A DNA stretch of 64,000 nt from Larkinella sp049445795 (GTDB lineage: Bacteria; Bacteroidota; Bacteroidia; Cytophagales; Spirosomataceae). The notes beneath the pieces are model-generated. The model was given only the letters and a program-made list of their open reading frames with translations, had not been told where the DNA came from and did no database searches. The DNA lies in assembly GCF_049445795.1 (NCBI RefSeq), contig NZ_JBMSDT010000003.1:62001-126000 (forward strand). The letters run 5' to 3'. Made by a program: the position numbers and the translations under genes. This document shows positions 25,501 through 33,281 of the stretch, in pieces. Position 1 is the stretch's first letter; each line of letters starts with the position of its first letter.

Positions 25501-26602
25501 GGCGGTTTCCAGCGTCAGCCTCGACGTGATGGCGACCCGTGACCCGAACACCCCGGCGGGTAATCCGCCTTCCGGCCAGCAGTCCGACGACCCGACTGAT
25601 CCGGGGGCCGAATACCTCCTGAACCTGTCGATTCCCGAACCGGGGCAGTATAAAATTGCCATTGAATACGAAGATGGCGCGAGCATTTTCCGAAGCAATG
25701 CCGGCGTCAGCGGTTTTCCGTTCCAGCTTCCGGGCGTGGTCAGTTTGCGCGGGGCGGTTTTTAACAGCGACACCCTGACGAATGCTTATTATTACCTCTA
25801 CAACCTGCGGGTGAAAGCCAGCGGTTGCCCCACGACCGAACGGGTGGCCGTGACGCCAAAACCGGGTTCGGCCGTGGTGGCAACGATTACGCCGGATGGT
25901 GCAACCGCCATTTGCCGGGGCAGCGAGGTGGTTCTGCGGGCGCAGGAAGTGGCCGGTTATAGCTACCAATGGTACCGCGACGGACAGGCGGTTTCGGGTG
26001 CCACGTCCTCCACGCTGACGGTTTCGGCGGCCGGGTCGTACAGTGTTCGGGTAGCGGGTGAATGTCCGGCGGTGACGTCAGCGGCTATGGTCGTGACGCT
26101 CAACGATCCGCAGGTGCCCGTGATTACGCGCGATGGGTACACGCTCAAGTCCAGCGCAACCATCGGCAATCAGTGGCTGCTGAACGGCTTGCCGATTACG
26201 GGAGCGACGCAGCAAACGTACACCGCCACGCAGTCGGGGCGGTATGCGGTGCGGGCCAACGTCAACGGTTGCGCCGAACTGGTGTCGGCCGAAATCCAAC
26301 TGGATGTGATTACGGTGGTCAATCCGCCCCTGGTTTCCGGCGCGAAACTGGTGGTGTCGCCCAATCCGGCGTCGCGGCAGGTGACGGTTTTGTTCGTGCC
26401 GGAGTCGGTCAAAAGCCGGACGTACCGCAGTGTGCTGGTCGATGTGCGGGGACTGGTGCTGCGCTCGGCGGTTTTGAGTCGCACAACAACCGGTTATTCG
26501 GGCATGCTGGATGTCAGCACCTTGTCGAGTGGGCTGTTTTTCGTGCTGATTCAGGATGAGGAAGGGAAAACCGTGCAGCGGACGAAAGTGGTAAAACCGT
26601 AG
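22592..26602 (+). CDS. secreted S8 (subtilisin-like) serine protease with GEVED and T9SS type A sorting domains
   Basis: 1336 residues. Signal peptide MSIRFLSLCVGLLLGLAVVAQAQ. The catalytic triad is D130 (GIWDGG), H160 (HPTHVAGIM) and S379 (GTSMAAPNVSG). After the protease comes a jelly-roll region, then a GEVED-type domain (FIDWNLDGDFDDDNELV). Beyond that lie CARDB/Ig-like modules, including GSEVVLRAQEVAGYSYQWYRDG. The C-terminus (VVSPNPASRQVTVLF... SSGLFFVLIQDEEG... TKVVKP) is a type IX secretion sorting domain. It should be exported through T9SS and anchored to or released from the cell surface. Confidence 0.93.
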   Translation: MSIRFLSLCVGLLLGLAVVAQAQKPLVNAQQRTTLNRLSRDFQQNRRLSYLRAVEIARSRNIPLRRTRSDGTVVVLDDIDERGNLLFNATTSATRAGTTTRTAALYLGGVLGLSLSGASPAVRDKLGIWDGGRVRLTHAELIGRVTQVDSVPGTANHPTHVAGIMMSQGINERARGMAYGANLKAYDFENDNAEVASAAANLLVSNHSYNIQAGWVFDSDRPGDTKWEWWGDTTISATEDYKFGIYGNGARNWDRIAVAAPYYLLVKSAGNTHGQNGPGAGVSYWMGNSNTTSQTARNNQNGYDQISTDCNAKNILSVGAVSSIPTEYAQPADVRLASFSSWGPTDDGRIKPDLVGVGVSVLSTGSASDNAYTTLSGTSMAAPNVSGSLLLLQEYYAQIHNGQLMRSSTLKGLALHTTDEAGDSPGPDYRFGWGLLNAEKAARVIGNTDKSHLLEERTLNQGDRQTLQLVASGRGPLVVTICWTDPEATALTASVANLNNRSPRLVNDLDIRLTDGLQTVLPWVLDPNNPANPATRGDNIRDNVEQILIADAIPGKTYTLTISHKNTLQNGKQDFALIVSGVGGNTYCTSAASTAGPVNIDRVRFGSIDQAGGSGCQAYTDLMNHTTAVSVGQQVPLTVTLGSCGENRPAITKAFIDWNLDGDFDDDNELVATSAALTSPATFSATVTVPTGLTNGQFTRLRIVAVETGDAGVVLACGNYANGETQDYLVRFERPQNDVGVSILQAPQNGFCASSEVQVAVTIRNYGSAEQRNIPVGVQVAAPFGSVVASLRDTLRATLGPSKEAQLVLRGPASFSAATAYRFTAQTRLTTDQNTENDELVNILTAAAASIEAGNFSVSSCDTSVVSLRNTGAGTAFWYDAPTGGNLVGAGNQTTAFRRPASGTYYAALNQFAGTVGPANKQAFGGGTYSGNFGPQPLITTQVPLVLESARLYIGSPGRIIFTVQRLNGTAVSSVSLDVMATRDPNTPAGNPPSGQQSDDPTDPGAEYLLNLSIPEPGQYKIAIEYEDGASIFRSNAGVSGFPFQLPGVVSLRGAVFNSDTLTNAYYYLYNLRVKASGCPTTERVAVTPKPGSAVVATITPDGATAICRGSEVVLRAQEVAGYSYQWYRDGQAVSGATSSTLTVSAAGSYSVRVAGECPAVTSAAMVVTLNDPQVPVITRDGYTLKSSATIGNQWLLNGLPITGATQQTYTATQSGRYAVRANVNGCAELVSAEIQLDVITVVNPPLVSGAKLVVSPNPASRQVTVLFVPESVKSRTYRSVLVDVRGLVLRSAVLSRTTTGYSGMLDVSTLSSGLFFVLIQDEEGKTVQRTKVVKP

Positions 26603-26645
26603 ACTGAATCAACCATTATAGCTAGAAAACCGGGGTACTCCTAAT

Positions 26646-26676
26646 TTCGACTACAAGAACCACAGATTCGACTACA
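26646..26676 (+). promoter_or_regulatory. direct repeat, candidate AraC-type operator
   Basis: TTCGACTACA occurs twice, at 26646-26655 and 26667-26676, exactly 21 bases start to start. This is two helical turns, the spacing typical of AraC-family half-sites. It lies 51 bases before the ATG of an NmrA-like gene whose next neighbour encodes an AraC-type regulator. The repeat is seen; the regulator match is inferred. Confidence 0.5.
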
Positions 26677-26726
26677 GCTGTTTTTTAGGGTCTGACGAGC
26701 TTTGCAGAAACTAAAAAAACAGCACC

Positions 26727-27626
26727 ATGAAGATTATTGTCACGGGTTCGTTAGGGCATATCAGCCAGCCACTTACCCAGAAATTAGTGCAAAAAGGCCA
26801 TGCGGTTACGGTCGTCAGCAGCAATCCTGAGAAACAAGCAGTCATTGAAGTCCTGGGCGCAACAGCCGCCATCGGCACGCTGGAAGATGCGGATTTTTTG
26901 ACGCGCACCTTTGCCGGAGCCGATGCCGTGTACACGATGGTGCCACCCGCCAACTATTTCGATCCCAGCCTTGATCTGCTGGCGTATTTTCGCCGAATCG
27001 GGCAGAATTACGCCCGGGCCATTGCGCAGTCGGGCGTCCGGCGTGTGGTGAACCTCAGTACGTTTGGCGCGCATCTGGAAAAAGGGTCGGGTATTTTGAT
27101 CGGTGCGCATAACGTGGAAGGCATCCTGAACGAGCTTCCGGCTGAAGTTGCCATCACACACCTGCGCCCCACGGCTTTCTATTACAATTTGTACAGCTAC
27201 GTCGGAATGATCAAACAGCAGGGCGCCATTACGGTCAATTACGGAGCCGACCGGATGATCCCCTGGGTGTCGCCCGTCGACATTGCGGCTGTAGTTGCTG
27301 AAGAACTGGAAACCCCATTGGAAGGTCGAAACGTTCGGTACATTGCCAGCGAAGAACTGACCGGCCACGAAACCGCCCGGATTTTGGGAGAAGCTCTCGG
27401 AAAACCGGACTTGAAATGGGTGCTGGTTTCCGATGAGCAGGCGCTGAATCATTTGCTGGGGATTGGCATGAATCCGGGGGTGGCCGCCGGAATGGTGGAG
27501 ATGTACGCCAGCCTGTACAGCGGTTTACTGGCCGAAGATTACGTTCAAAACCGGCCGTCGGTGATGGGGAAGGTTAAGATGGTCGATTTTGCCCGGGAAT
27601 TTGCCAGCGCCTTTGACCAAAAATAG
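26727..27626 (+). CDS. NmrA-like NAD(P)-binding protein (atypical SDR)
   Basis: 299 residues. MKIIVTGSLGHISQPLTQKL is a Rossmann start related to the GxxGxxG of NmrA/HSCARG proteins, with G-x-L-G in place of a canonical GATG. ADAVYTMVPPANYF and VNLSTFGAHLEKGSGILIGAHNVEGIL are typical of the family. The C-terminal domain holds MIPWVSPVDIAAVVAEEL. The catalytic SDR triad is not evident, so it may sense the redox cofactor or act as a reductase. It is 12 bases upstream of the AraC gene, likely one operon. Confidence 0.85.
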   Translation: MKIIVTGSLGHISQPLTQKLVQKGHAVTVVSSNPEKQAVIEVLGATAAIGTLEDADFLTRTFAGADAVYTMVPPANYFDPSLDLLAYFRRIGQNYARAIAQSGVRRVVNLSTFGAHLEKGSGILIGAHNVEGILNELPAEVAITHLRPTAFYYNLYSYVGMIKQQGAITVNYGADRMIPWVSPVDIAAVVAEELETPLEGRNVRYIASEELTGHETARILGEALGKPDLKWVLVSDEQALNHLLGIGMNPGVAAGMVEMYASLYSGLLAEDYVQNRPSVMGKVKMVDFAREFASAFDQK

Positions 27627-27638
27627 GTATCTTGTCAC

Positions 27639-28556
27639 ATGGCAACCACACGACCGTATCGGATCAAGACGATCAGCGAGTACCACCAGTTCCGGGGCTT
27701 GCCCAAACCGGAGCATCCGCTGATCAGCGTGATCAACCTGGAAACCGTCCGGCAATCGCCGGACGACGAAACCAACCTGGTGTTTGATTTTTATTCCATT
27801 GCGTTAAAACGGAACTTCAACGCCAAAATCAAATACGGCCAGCAGGAATACGATTTTGACGAAGGCGTCCTGTTCTTTATTTCGCCCGGCCAGGTGTTTC
27901 GGATTTTGCGTGACAAGAATTCGGAGCGAAGACAATCAGGGTGGATGGTGCTCATCCATCCTGATTTCCTCTGGAATACCTCATTGGCCGGGAAAATCAA
28001 GCAGTACGAGTATTTCGACTACGCGGTGCATGAAGCGTTGTTTTTGTCCGAAAAAGAAGAAGCGACTCTGCTCGATGTTATCCGGAACATCGAGCAGGAG
28101 TACCGGGCCAGCATCGACATGTTCAGTCAGAACATCATCATTGCGCACCTGGAAGTGCTGTTGGCCTATGCAGAGCGGTTTTATCAGCGGCAGTTTATTA
28201 CGCGCAAAATTACCAATCACCAGATCCTGAATCGGCTCGAAACGCTGCTGGCCGAGTATTTCAACAACGAAGCCTTGCTGCAACAAGGCCTGCCGAGCGT
28301 CGCGTACGTGGCCGAAGCGCTCAATGTCTCGCCGACGTACCTGAGCAGCCTGCTGAAAGTGCTGACCGGGCAAACCACCCAGCAGCACATTCACGACACA
28401 CTGATCGAGAAAGCCAAAGAGAAGTTGTCCGTAACGGATTTGTCGGTCAGTGAGATTGCCTATGCGTTGGGTTTCGAACATCCGCAGTCGTTCAGCAAGT
28501 TGTTCAAGACCAAAACCAGCCTTTCACCCCTCGAATTCAGGCAGTCGTTCAACTGA
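27639..28556 (+). CDS. AraC family transcriptional regulator
   Basis: 305 residues. The N-terminal half is a cupin-like ligand domain (LFFISPGQVFRIL). The C-terminal HTH_18 has two helix-turn-helix units: PSVAYVAEALNVSPTYLSSLLKV and DLSVSEIAYALGFEHPQSFSKLF. It ends with SLSPLEFRQSF, as in Bacteroidota AraC proteins. It probably controls the adjoining NmrA-like gene. Convergent with the EamA gene 9 bases away. Confidence 0.93.
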   Translation: MATTRPYRIKTISEYHQFRGLPKPEHPLISVINLETVRQSPDDETNLVFDFYSIALKRNFNAKIKYGQQEYDFDEGVLFFISPGQVFRILRDKNSERRQSGWMVLIHPDFLWNTSLAGKIKQYEYFDYAVHEALFLSEKEEATLLDVIRNIEQEYRASIDMFSQNIIIAHLEVLLAYAERFYQRQFITRKITNHQILNRLETLLAEYFNNEALLQQGLPSVAYVAEALNVSPTYLSSLLKVLTGQTTQQHIHDTLIEKAKEKLSVTDLSVSEIAYALGFEHPQSFSKLFKTKTSLSPLEFRQSFN

Positions 28557-28565
28557 AAAACCGGG

Positions 28566-28994
28566 TCATTCCCCACCCCGCGACAGGGCGATCATCACCG
28601 CTCCGGCGGCCATCAGCACGGCCCCGACGATGAGTTGCCAGTTCACTTTTTCCTTCAAAAACAAAACCGCCAGGAGGATCGTAAAGACCAGCGAAACCTT
28701 GTCGAGCGGAGACGCGCGGGCCGCATCGCCCAGCTTCAGGGCACGGAACGAGAGCAGCGACGAGACGCAGGTAATGACGCCCGCAATGAGCAGATACATC
28801 CAGACCCGCCGTTCGATTCGGCTGATGTCCGGCAGATTCCCCTGCCCGATGACGACGCCCCACGAAACCAGCACGATGCAAACCGACTGAATGGCAAACG
28901 CCAGACTGGAATCCACATTTTTAATCCCCGCTTTAGAAAGCGTCACCACAACGGCCGACGCCATCGCAGCCAACAACGAAAAAACAATCCACAT
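28566..28994 (-). CDS. single-domain EamA/DMT transporter
   Basis: 142 residues with about five hydrophobic helices: MWIVFSLLAAMASAVVVTL, LAFAIQSVCIVLVSWGVVI, WMYLLIAGVITCVSSLLSF, VSLVFTILLAVLFL and LIVGAVLMAAGAVMIAL. This is one EamA repeat; the motif RALKLGDAARASPLDKVSLV is the conserved loop. Half-size members probably dimerise to make a 10-TM carrier. Substrate unknown. Complete and not truncated by a neighbour. Confidence 0.88.
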   Translation of the reverse strand: MWIVFSLLAAMASAVVVTLSKAGIKNVDSSLAFAIQSVCIVLVSWGVVIGQGNLPDISRIERRVWMYLLIAGVITCVSSLLSFRALKLGDAARASPLDKVSLVFTILLAVLFLKEKVNWQLIVGAVLMAAGAVMIALSRGGE

Positions 28995-29124
28995 ATGCTC
29001 GAAAGAAAACCGTCTATTCCTCTAAGCGCCAAAACACCAAAAGGATTTAAAAACCGATTGAAAGGCTTCCCTTACGGTTTTCCCCTCCGCTCATCTCTGA
29101 TTTCCTCTGATAAACTCTGCGAAA

Positions 29125-29132
29125 TAACTTTG
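29125..29132 (+). promoter_or_regulatory. possible -7 element in the spacer 28995-29291
   Basis: TAACTTTG fits TAnnTTTG, but it lies 160 bases before the next ATG and has no clear -33 TTG. The rest of the 297-base spacer is AT-rich, with a fragment of the TCTCTGAT repeat near 29092 that also occurs after rnpA. I see no gene in it. Confidence 0.3.
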
Positions 29133-29291
29133 GGAGCAGCGTCTAGAAGTTGGCTTGCTGTAATATACTTGAAATATAGTTGAGTTGGGCCAATCAGAAA
29201 AACTATCCAAATAAGTTATTCAAAGAGCAGGTTTTTAAACAAAGGCAACTCCTTCCAGTTTATAATACAAATCAAATACAAAAGCAACGCT

Positions 29292-29654
29292 ATGAAAATT
29301 GCAGTAGAAGAAGGGCAGGACAAAGCGGTTTTGGCGGATGGTCGCCAGACCGTGACGATCACGCACATTGAGGAGGGCGTTAGTGAGCATAAAGGCATTC
29401 CCTTTTTCGCGGTTCGGTTTGAGAACGAAGACGGCTACGTTTCCCAGCGGTTTTACCAGTCGCAGGCCGGGATGTCGGCCATCGTCCGGCTGTTCGAGGA
29501 AGTCGGCATTAAAGCACAGGAAGGCAAAGAACTGGACACCAAACAATTGATGGGGAAACAACTGACGATTGACGTCGGCGAGCGGTCGTACAACGATCCG
29601 GAAACCGGCAATGAGCGGACGCTCAAACAGGCCGTCAACTTTCTGGTCAGCTAA
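29292..29654 (+). CDS. conserved-looking hypothetical protein (120 aa)
   Basis: A cytoplasmic, acidic protein without signal or TM segments. VSEHKGIPFFAVRFENEDGYVSQRFYQSQAGMSAIVRLFEEVGI and GKQLTIDVGERSYNDPETGNERTLKQAVNFLVS suggest a small beta barrel with one helix. The layout (OB-like strands, 'dpeTG' turn) loosely recalls phage DUF669-type single-strand-annealing-associated proteins, but I cannot assign it. It has its own terminator and is a single-gene unit. Confidence 0.6.
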   Translation: MKIAVEEGQDKAVLADGRQTVTITHIEEGVSEHKGIPFFAVRFENEDGYVSQRFYQSQAGMSAIVRLFEEVGIKAQEGKELDTKQLMGKQLTIDVGERSYNDPETGNERTLKQAVNFLVS

Positions 29655-29675
29655 CGCAGCCTACCGATAAAACGA

Positions 29676-29706
29676 AGCCCCGGCCGCCACCGCCGGGGCT
29701 TTTTCG
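29676..29706 (+). terminator. intrinsic terminator
   Basis: AGCCCCGGC (29676-29684) and GCCGGGGCT (29692-29700) form a GC-rich stem followed by TTTTT. It ends the 120-residue gene. Confidence 0.9.
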
Positions 29707-29809
29707 TGACCGGTTTTACGTTCAATAAAAAGGACGCCAACTCTGCCACGGGTTTGTGTATCTTGAGGGACCAGGCCGAACGACCGGCCTGGCTTCTCCT
29801 GCTAAACCG

Positions 29810-30466
29810 ATGCCGACCAACCGTTTCTCTCGCCGATCGTTCATGAATTGTGGCCTGACGGCCGCTGCCAGCCTGAGCCTGTTTCCCGAAACCGCCACGG
29901 CCCACCGCCCCGCGCCCGACGAAAGTCTGCTGTTTATCGGCCCGCTGAAAGGCTACAGCCCGCAGATCGGGACGCTGGTGTCGATGCTGAATTACAACCG
30001 GGATACGATTGTCCGGTCGGTGAAAAACCTGACGATGGCGCAACTCGATTTCCTGTTCGACGCAAACGCCAACACCATCGGCAGTTTGCTGCTGCACCTG
30101 GCGGCCGTGGAAAAGTTCTACCAGGTCAACACGTTTGAAGGGCGGCAGGAGTTTAACGAGGCCGAGAAGAAAGAGTGGAATGCGGCCATGGAACTGGGCG
30201 ACGCCGGGCGCAAGGAGATCAAAGGCCACGAGTTGCCGTTTTACCTCGACAAGCTGGCGTCGGTGCGGCAAAAAACGCTGGCCGAACTCAAAACCAAAGA
30301 CGACGCCTGGCTGCTGGCCGTGGACCCGGTTTGGTCGAAGGAGTCAAAAATGTCGATTAACACCTACTGGAAGTGGTTCCACGTCTGCGAGCACGAATCC
30401 AACCACCGGGGCCAGATTTCCTGGCTCAAAAGCCGGTTGCCGGGCGGGAAGCCGGCGAAGGATTGA
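29810..30466 (+). CDS. DinB family protein with Tat-like signal
   Basis: 218 residues from MPTNRFSRRSFMNCG. The N-terminus has SRRSF followed by a short hydrophobic run, a Tat-like signal. The DinB four-helix fold is indicated by VSMLNYNRDTIVRSVKNLTMAQLDFLF, IGSLLLHLAAVEKFYQ (metal-ligand His) and WFHVCEHESNHRGQISWLK (two more His). DinB/YfiT proteins are metal-binding, thiol-linked hydrolases or transferases of mostly unknown substrate. A longer frame from 29756 adds 18 residues before the signal and is rejected. Confidence 0.85.
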   Translation: MPTNRFSRRSFMNCGLTAAASLSLFPETATAHRPAPDESLLFIGPLKGYSPQIGTLVSMLNYNRDTIVRSVKNLTMAQLDFLFDANANTIGSLLLHLAAVEKFYQVNTFEGRQEFNEAEKKEWNAAMELGDAGRKEIKGHELPFYLDKLASVRQKTLAELKTKDDAWLLAVDPVWSKESKMSINTYWKWFHVCEHESNHRGQISWLKSRLPGGKPAKD

Positions 30467-30534
30467 AGGGGAAAAACAACTAAGTTGACTTAATTCTGAA
30501 TTTGGTAGTTAAGAAAAATATATTTTCATTGTTG

Positions 30535-30574
30535 GTTATATATGTGCTAAATATTAGCTTGCACGTTATATATA
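30535..30574 (+). promoter_or_regulatory. repeat in the leader of the ImmA/DUF4411 pair
   Basis: GTTATATAT occurs at 30535-30543 and 30565-30573, and the inner sequence has GTGC/GCAC in inverted order. It ends 5 bases before the ATG at 30579. An HTH-bearing antitoxin gene directly downstream makes this a reasonable autoregulatory operator. The repeat is seen; the role is inferred. Confidence 0.4.
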
Positions 30575-30578
30575 GGCA

Positions 30579-31751
30579 ATGGCAGATAAAGCATATATTA
30601 CTCCAAAAGTTTTAAAGTGGGCTAGAGAGTCTGCTAGAATATCCATTATTGATGCTGCTAAAAAGATTAATATAAAACCTGAGAAATTAAATTCTTGGGA
30701 GGAAGGGGTAGAGCACCCTACAATTGCTCAAGCGCAGAATTTAGCTAAATTATATAAACGGTCATTTGCTATCTTTTTTCTGCCAGAACCTCCAACTGAC
30801 TTCCAGCCGCTTCAAGATTATAGAAGAGATAATTTTAAACCGCTTAGTACCGCTTCAATCTTCATGATACGCGAAGTCCAGCAAAGACAAGCTTGGATAA
30901 GTGAGTTGTTTGCAGAGAATGGAGAAGAAGCATTATCTTTTGTAGGTAAGTTTTCTATTAATGACAGTCCATCTATAGTTGCAAACGATATATTATCTTT
31001 ATTGGGCATAAATCCTTTAGCTTATAAGAATAATAATCCTATTAAGAACTGGATTGATTGCGCAGAAAAAAAAGGTATATTTATTTCAAAAAGTAGCTAT
31101 ATTCATCCAAAGCTAAAGCTAGACAGTGATGAATTGAAGGGCTTTGCTATTTCAGATAAATATGCGCCTTTTGTGTTTGTTAACTCAGATGATTGGAATG
31201 CACCTCAGCTTTTCACTTTAGTTCATGAAATAGCTCATATTTGGATTGCTCAATCCGGTATATCTAATACTACAGAAGTAGATGTTAGAATGAAAGATAA
31301 TTTACATCCGGTGGAGCTTTTTTGCAACCAAGTAGCAGCTCTAGCATTGATACCTGATGTAATTATAAAATCCTTAACGAAAGAAAACATAATTGATAAG
31401 TCGACAATTACTCATGTTACAAAAAAATTGGGAATAAGCTATTCTGTGCTTCTTGTGAGAGCTTTAAATGCAGGTTTAATAAACTATGTCGAATACCAAG
31501 GTCTAAAACGTAAGGCGGATAAAGATTTTAAAGCTTATATTCAAGCCGAGGAATTGAAATTAGCTGAACGGAAAGAAAAAAAATCAGGTGGTCCTAACTT
31601 TTATCTTCTCCAAGTAGGTAAGAATAGTCGTTTGTTTACACAAATTGTTCTTGATGCCTATAGAGGAGGTAGAATTGAACCAACACAAGCAAGCCGTTTA
31701 CTAAATGTTAAGACGAATAATTTTTATAAACTTGAAGCTTTTATAAAATAG
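30579..31751 (+). CDS. HTH (XRE)-ImmA/IrrE metallopeptidase, probable antitoxin
   Basis: 390 residues. Residues 7-65 form an XRE-type helix-turn-helix (ARISIIDAAKKINIKPEKLNSWEEG, HPTIAQAQNLAKLY). The ImmA/IrrE (M78) zinc site is HEIAH at 216-220 in LFTLVHEIAHIW, with a likely third ligand E246 in PVELFCNQVAALALIP. A C-terminal helical part ends in IEPTQASRLLNVKTNNFYKLEAFI. Base composition is far more AT-rich than the flanking genes, with many AAA, ATA and TTA codons, which points to recent transfer. It is 2 bases upstream of a PIN-domain gene. ImmA/IrrE-HTH proteins often act as regulators cleaved or cleaving under stress. Confidence 0.9.
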   Translation: MADKAYITPKVLKWARESARISIIDAAKKINIKPEKLNSWEEGVEHPTIAQAQNLAKLYKRSFAIFFLPEPPTDFQPLQDYRRDNFKPLSTASIFMIREVQQRQAWISELFAENGEEALSFVGKFSINDSPSIVANDILSLLGINPLAYKNNNPIKNWIDCAEKKGIFISKSSYIHPKLKLDSDELKGFAISDKYAPFVFVNSDDWNAPQLFTLVHEIAHIWIAQSGISNTTEVDVRMKDNLHPVELFCNQVAALALIPDVIIKSLTKENIIDKSTITHVTKKLGISYSVLLVRALNAGLINYVEYQGLKRKADKDFKAYIQAEELKLAERKEKKSGGPNFYLLQVGKNSRLFTQIVLDAYRGGRIEPTQASRLLNVKTNNFYKLEAFIK

Positions 31752-31753
31752 CT

Positions 31754-32251
31754 ATGTTGCATCAAAAGTATTGTTTAGATGCCAACGTGCTTATTGTACC
31801 ATGGCAAAAATACTACTCTGTCGATATATGTCCTAGTTATTGGGAACTGCTTGATAAATTAGGCAGATCAAATGTAATATTTATACCAGAGCAAGTATAT
31901 GAAGAAATAACAGTTACAGAAGACGAACTTTCTTTATGGTTAAAAAGTAGTAGAATCCCTATTAGGAAAACAGATGGTAAGGTTACTAAATGTTTGAGTG
32001 ATATTTTTATAAAAGATCCTGCACATCGTCGTCTAGTAGATAGTACTAAGGGCAGATCTTTAGCCGATCCTTGGGTAATTGCTCATGCACTAAATGAGCG
32101 TGCCTGCGTAGTAACAAAAGAAGAAAAAATTACTGATTTAAGGTCTCTAAAAGTTAAAATTCCTAATGTATGTGATAATATGGGCGTTCGGTGGATTGAT
32201 GATTTTCAATTAATCAAAGAATTGAAGATTTCTTTTTCTTGTACAATCTAA
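31754..32251 (+). CDS. DUF4411 (PIN-fold) protein, probable toxin
   Basis: 165 residues. Acidic residues fit a PIN nuclease site: D9 (YCLDANVLIVPW), E50/E51 (PEQVYEEI), D105 (SLADPWVIAHAL) and the E123-D128 region after ACVVTKE. DUF4411 belongs to the PIN clan, related to VapC-type RNases. It shares the AT-rich composition of the upstream ImmA gene and is separated from it by 2 bases, so the pair should be co-translated. The toxin role is inferred from fold and layout. Confidence 0.85.
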   Translation: MLHQKYCLDANVLIVPWQKYYSVDICPSYWELLDKLGRSNVIFIPEQVYEEITVTEDELSLWLKSSRIPIRKTDGKVTKCLSDIFIKDPAHRRLVDSTKGRSLADPWVIAHALNERACVVTKEEKITDLRSLKVKIPNVCDNMGVRWIDDFQLIKELKISFSCTI

Positions 32252-32268
32252 TTTGTTGACAACGTCCT

Positions 32269-33177
32269 TCACTCCAGCGCAATCCTAGCCTGGATCACCG
32301 GGTGTTCGCCGAAACCGACGCGGGAGAGGGGGGCGTTGCGTCGCCAGGTGCCGCCGTTGATGCGCTCCCAATAGGTGGCCGGGCGCAATTCCCGCGAAAA
32401 CGCCAGGTACTGCCCGAAACACGCCCGGACGTTCTTCTGGCCGTCGGGCATCTTGAACGAAGTCGAAAACTGGTAACGGGCTTCGTCGGTCGGGAGCCAC
32501 TCCATCGCGATGAACAGGCCCTCTTTCGGAAACGCAATCTGGAAGCGCGACAGATCGACTTCGCACCAGGTGTTGCCGCGTCGCCCGGCCGAGATCACGC
32601 TCTGCGGCAGCAAGTCTTCGCCCGGTTCGCCATCCGTGTTGGCATACACCCGCACCCGGAACGGGGCCGTCGGGACGCCCCCGCGCGCAATCAGGTACGA
32701 AACCCGGTGCAGGTAGCCGCGCAGCCCGTTCGGATTCCGGACGTACAGCGCAAATTCGATGTTCCGGCCCGAGCAGTTGCCCCAGACAATCGGGGCGCGT
32801 TTCCGCAGCGCCCCGACCGTCGCCAGCCGGGGCTTCTGACCTTTCACCACCACCTCGGTCAGCACGTTCGGTTTCGGACGCAGCCGGTAGAGGGTCGAGT
32901 CGCGCAAACCGGTTAGCGGTAGCGCTAGGCTTTCAAAACCGACGCAGCTAATTAAAAGGGAATCAATGCCTTCCGGAATGCGGGCTGTGAACTGGCCCTG
33001 AGCGTCGGCGTACGTGCCGAAGCGGTGTTGTGGTTCGGTAATCAGCGCGTAGGAAACCGGTTTTTCGTCACCCTCAACGCGAACCTGTCCTCGGATGGTC
33101 GTTTGAGCAAGCACGTATTGATGGACAAGTAAAAAGATGAACAGGACCAGAAACCGGTAGCGGAAGAAGGTGAACAT
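32269..33177 (-). CDS. carboxypeptidase-regulatory-like domain protein
   Basis: 302 residues from MFTFFRYRFLVLFIFLLVHQ, a signal peptide ending YVLAQ. Residues about 25-110 form a CarboxypepD_reg-like beta-sandwich (IRGQVRVEGDEKPVSYALI, GTYADAQGQFTARIPEGIDSLLISCVGFE). The remainder is beta-rich, with RVRVYANTDGEPGEDLLPQSV and CEVDLSRFQIAFPKEGLFIAMEW. This C-terminal region is seen in Bacteroidota surface proteins of unknown function. The annotated frame extends upstream to 33264, but those residues precede the signal. Confidence 0.8.
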   Translation of the reverse strand: MFTFFRYRFLVLFIFLLVHQYVLAQTTIRGQVRVEGDEKPVSYALITEPQHRFGTYADAQGQFTARIPEGIDSLLISCVGFESLALPLTGLRDSTLYRLRPKPNVLTEVVVKGQKPRLATVGALRKRAPIVWGNCSGRNIEFALYVRNPNGLRGYLHRVSYLIARGGVPTAPFRVRVYANTDGEPGEDLLPQSVISAGRRGNTWCEVDLSRFQIAFPKEGLFIAMEWLPTDEARYQFSTSFKMPDGQKNVRACFGQYLAFSRELRPATYWERINGGTWRRNAPLSRVGFGEHPVIQARIALE

Positions 33178-33198
33178 GGAAAACCGTGAACAATTCGG

Positions 33199-33206
33199 TA
33201 GTTTTG
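33199..33206 (+). promoter_or_regulatory. gcvT: -7 element of gcvT
   Basis: TAGTTTTG matches TAnnTTTG, 75 bases before the gcvT ATG. No TTG at the expected -33 position, where the start of the divergent gene lies. Confidence 0.4.
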
Positions 33207-33281
33207 TAAGTCGGGTGAAAATAACGGAGCGCCGTTGCTGCGCCGAACCGAAACCCGGTAGCATCTCATTTTTCCGTTCTC

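Noticed and set aside
30480..32268. Prophage or integrative element
   Set aside because: Only two genes, no integrase, att-like direct repeat or tRNA target at the borders; low GC alone does not show a phage.
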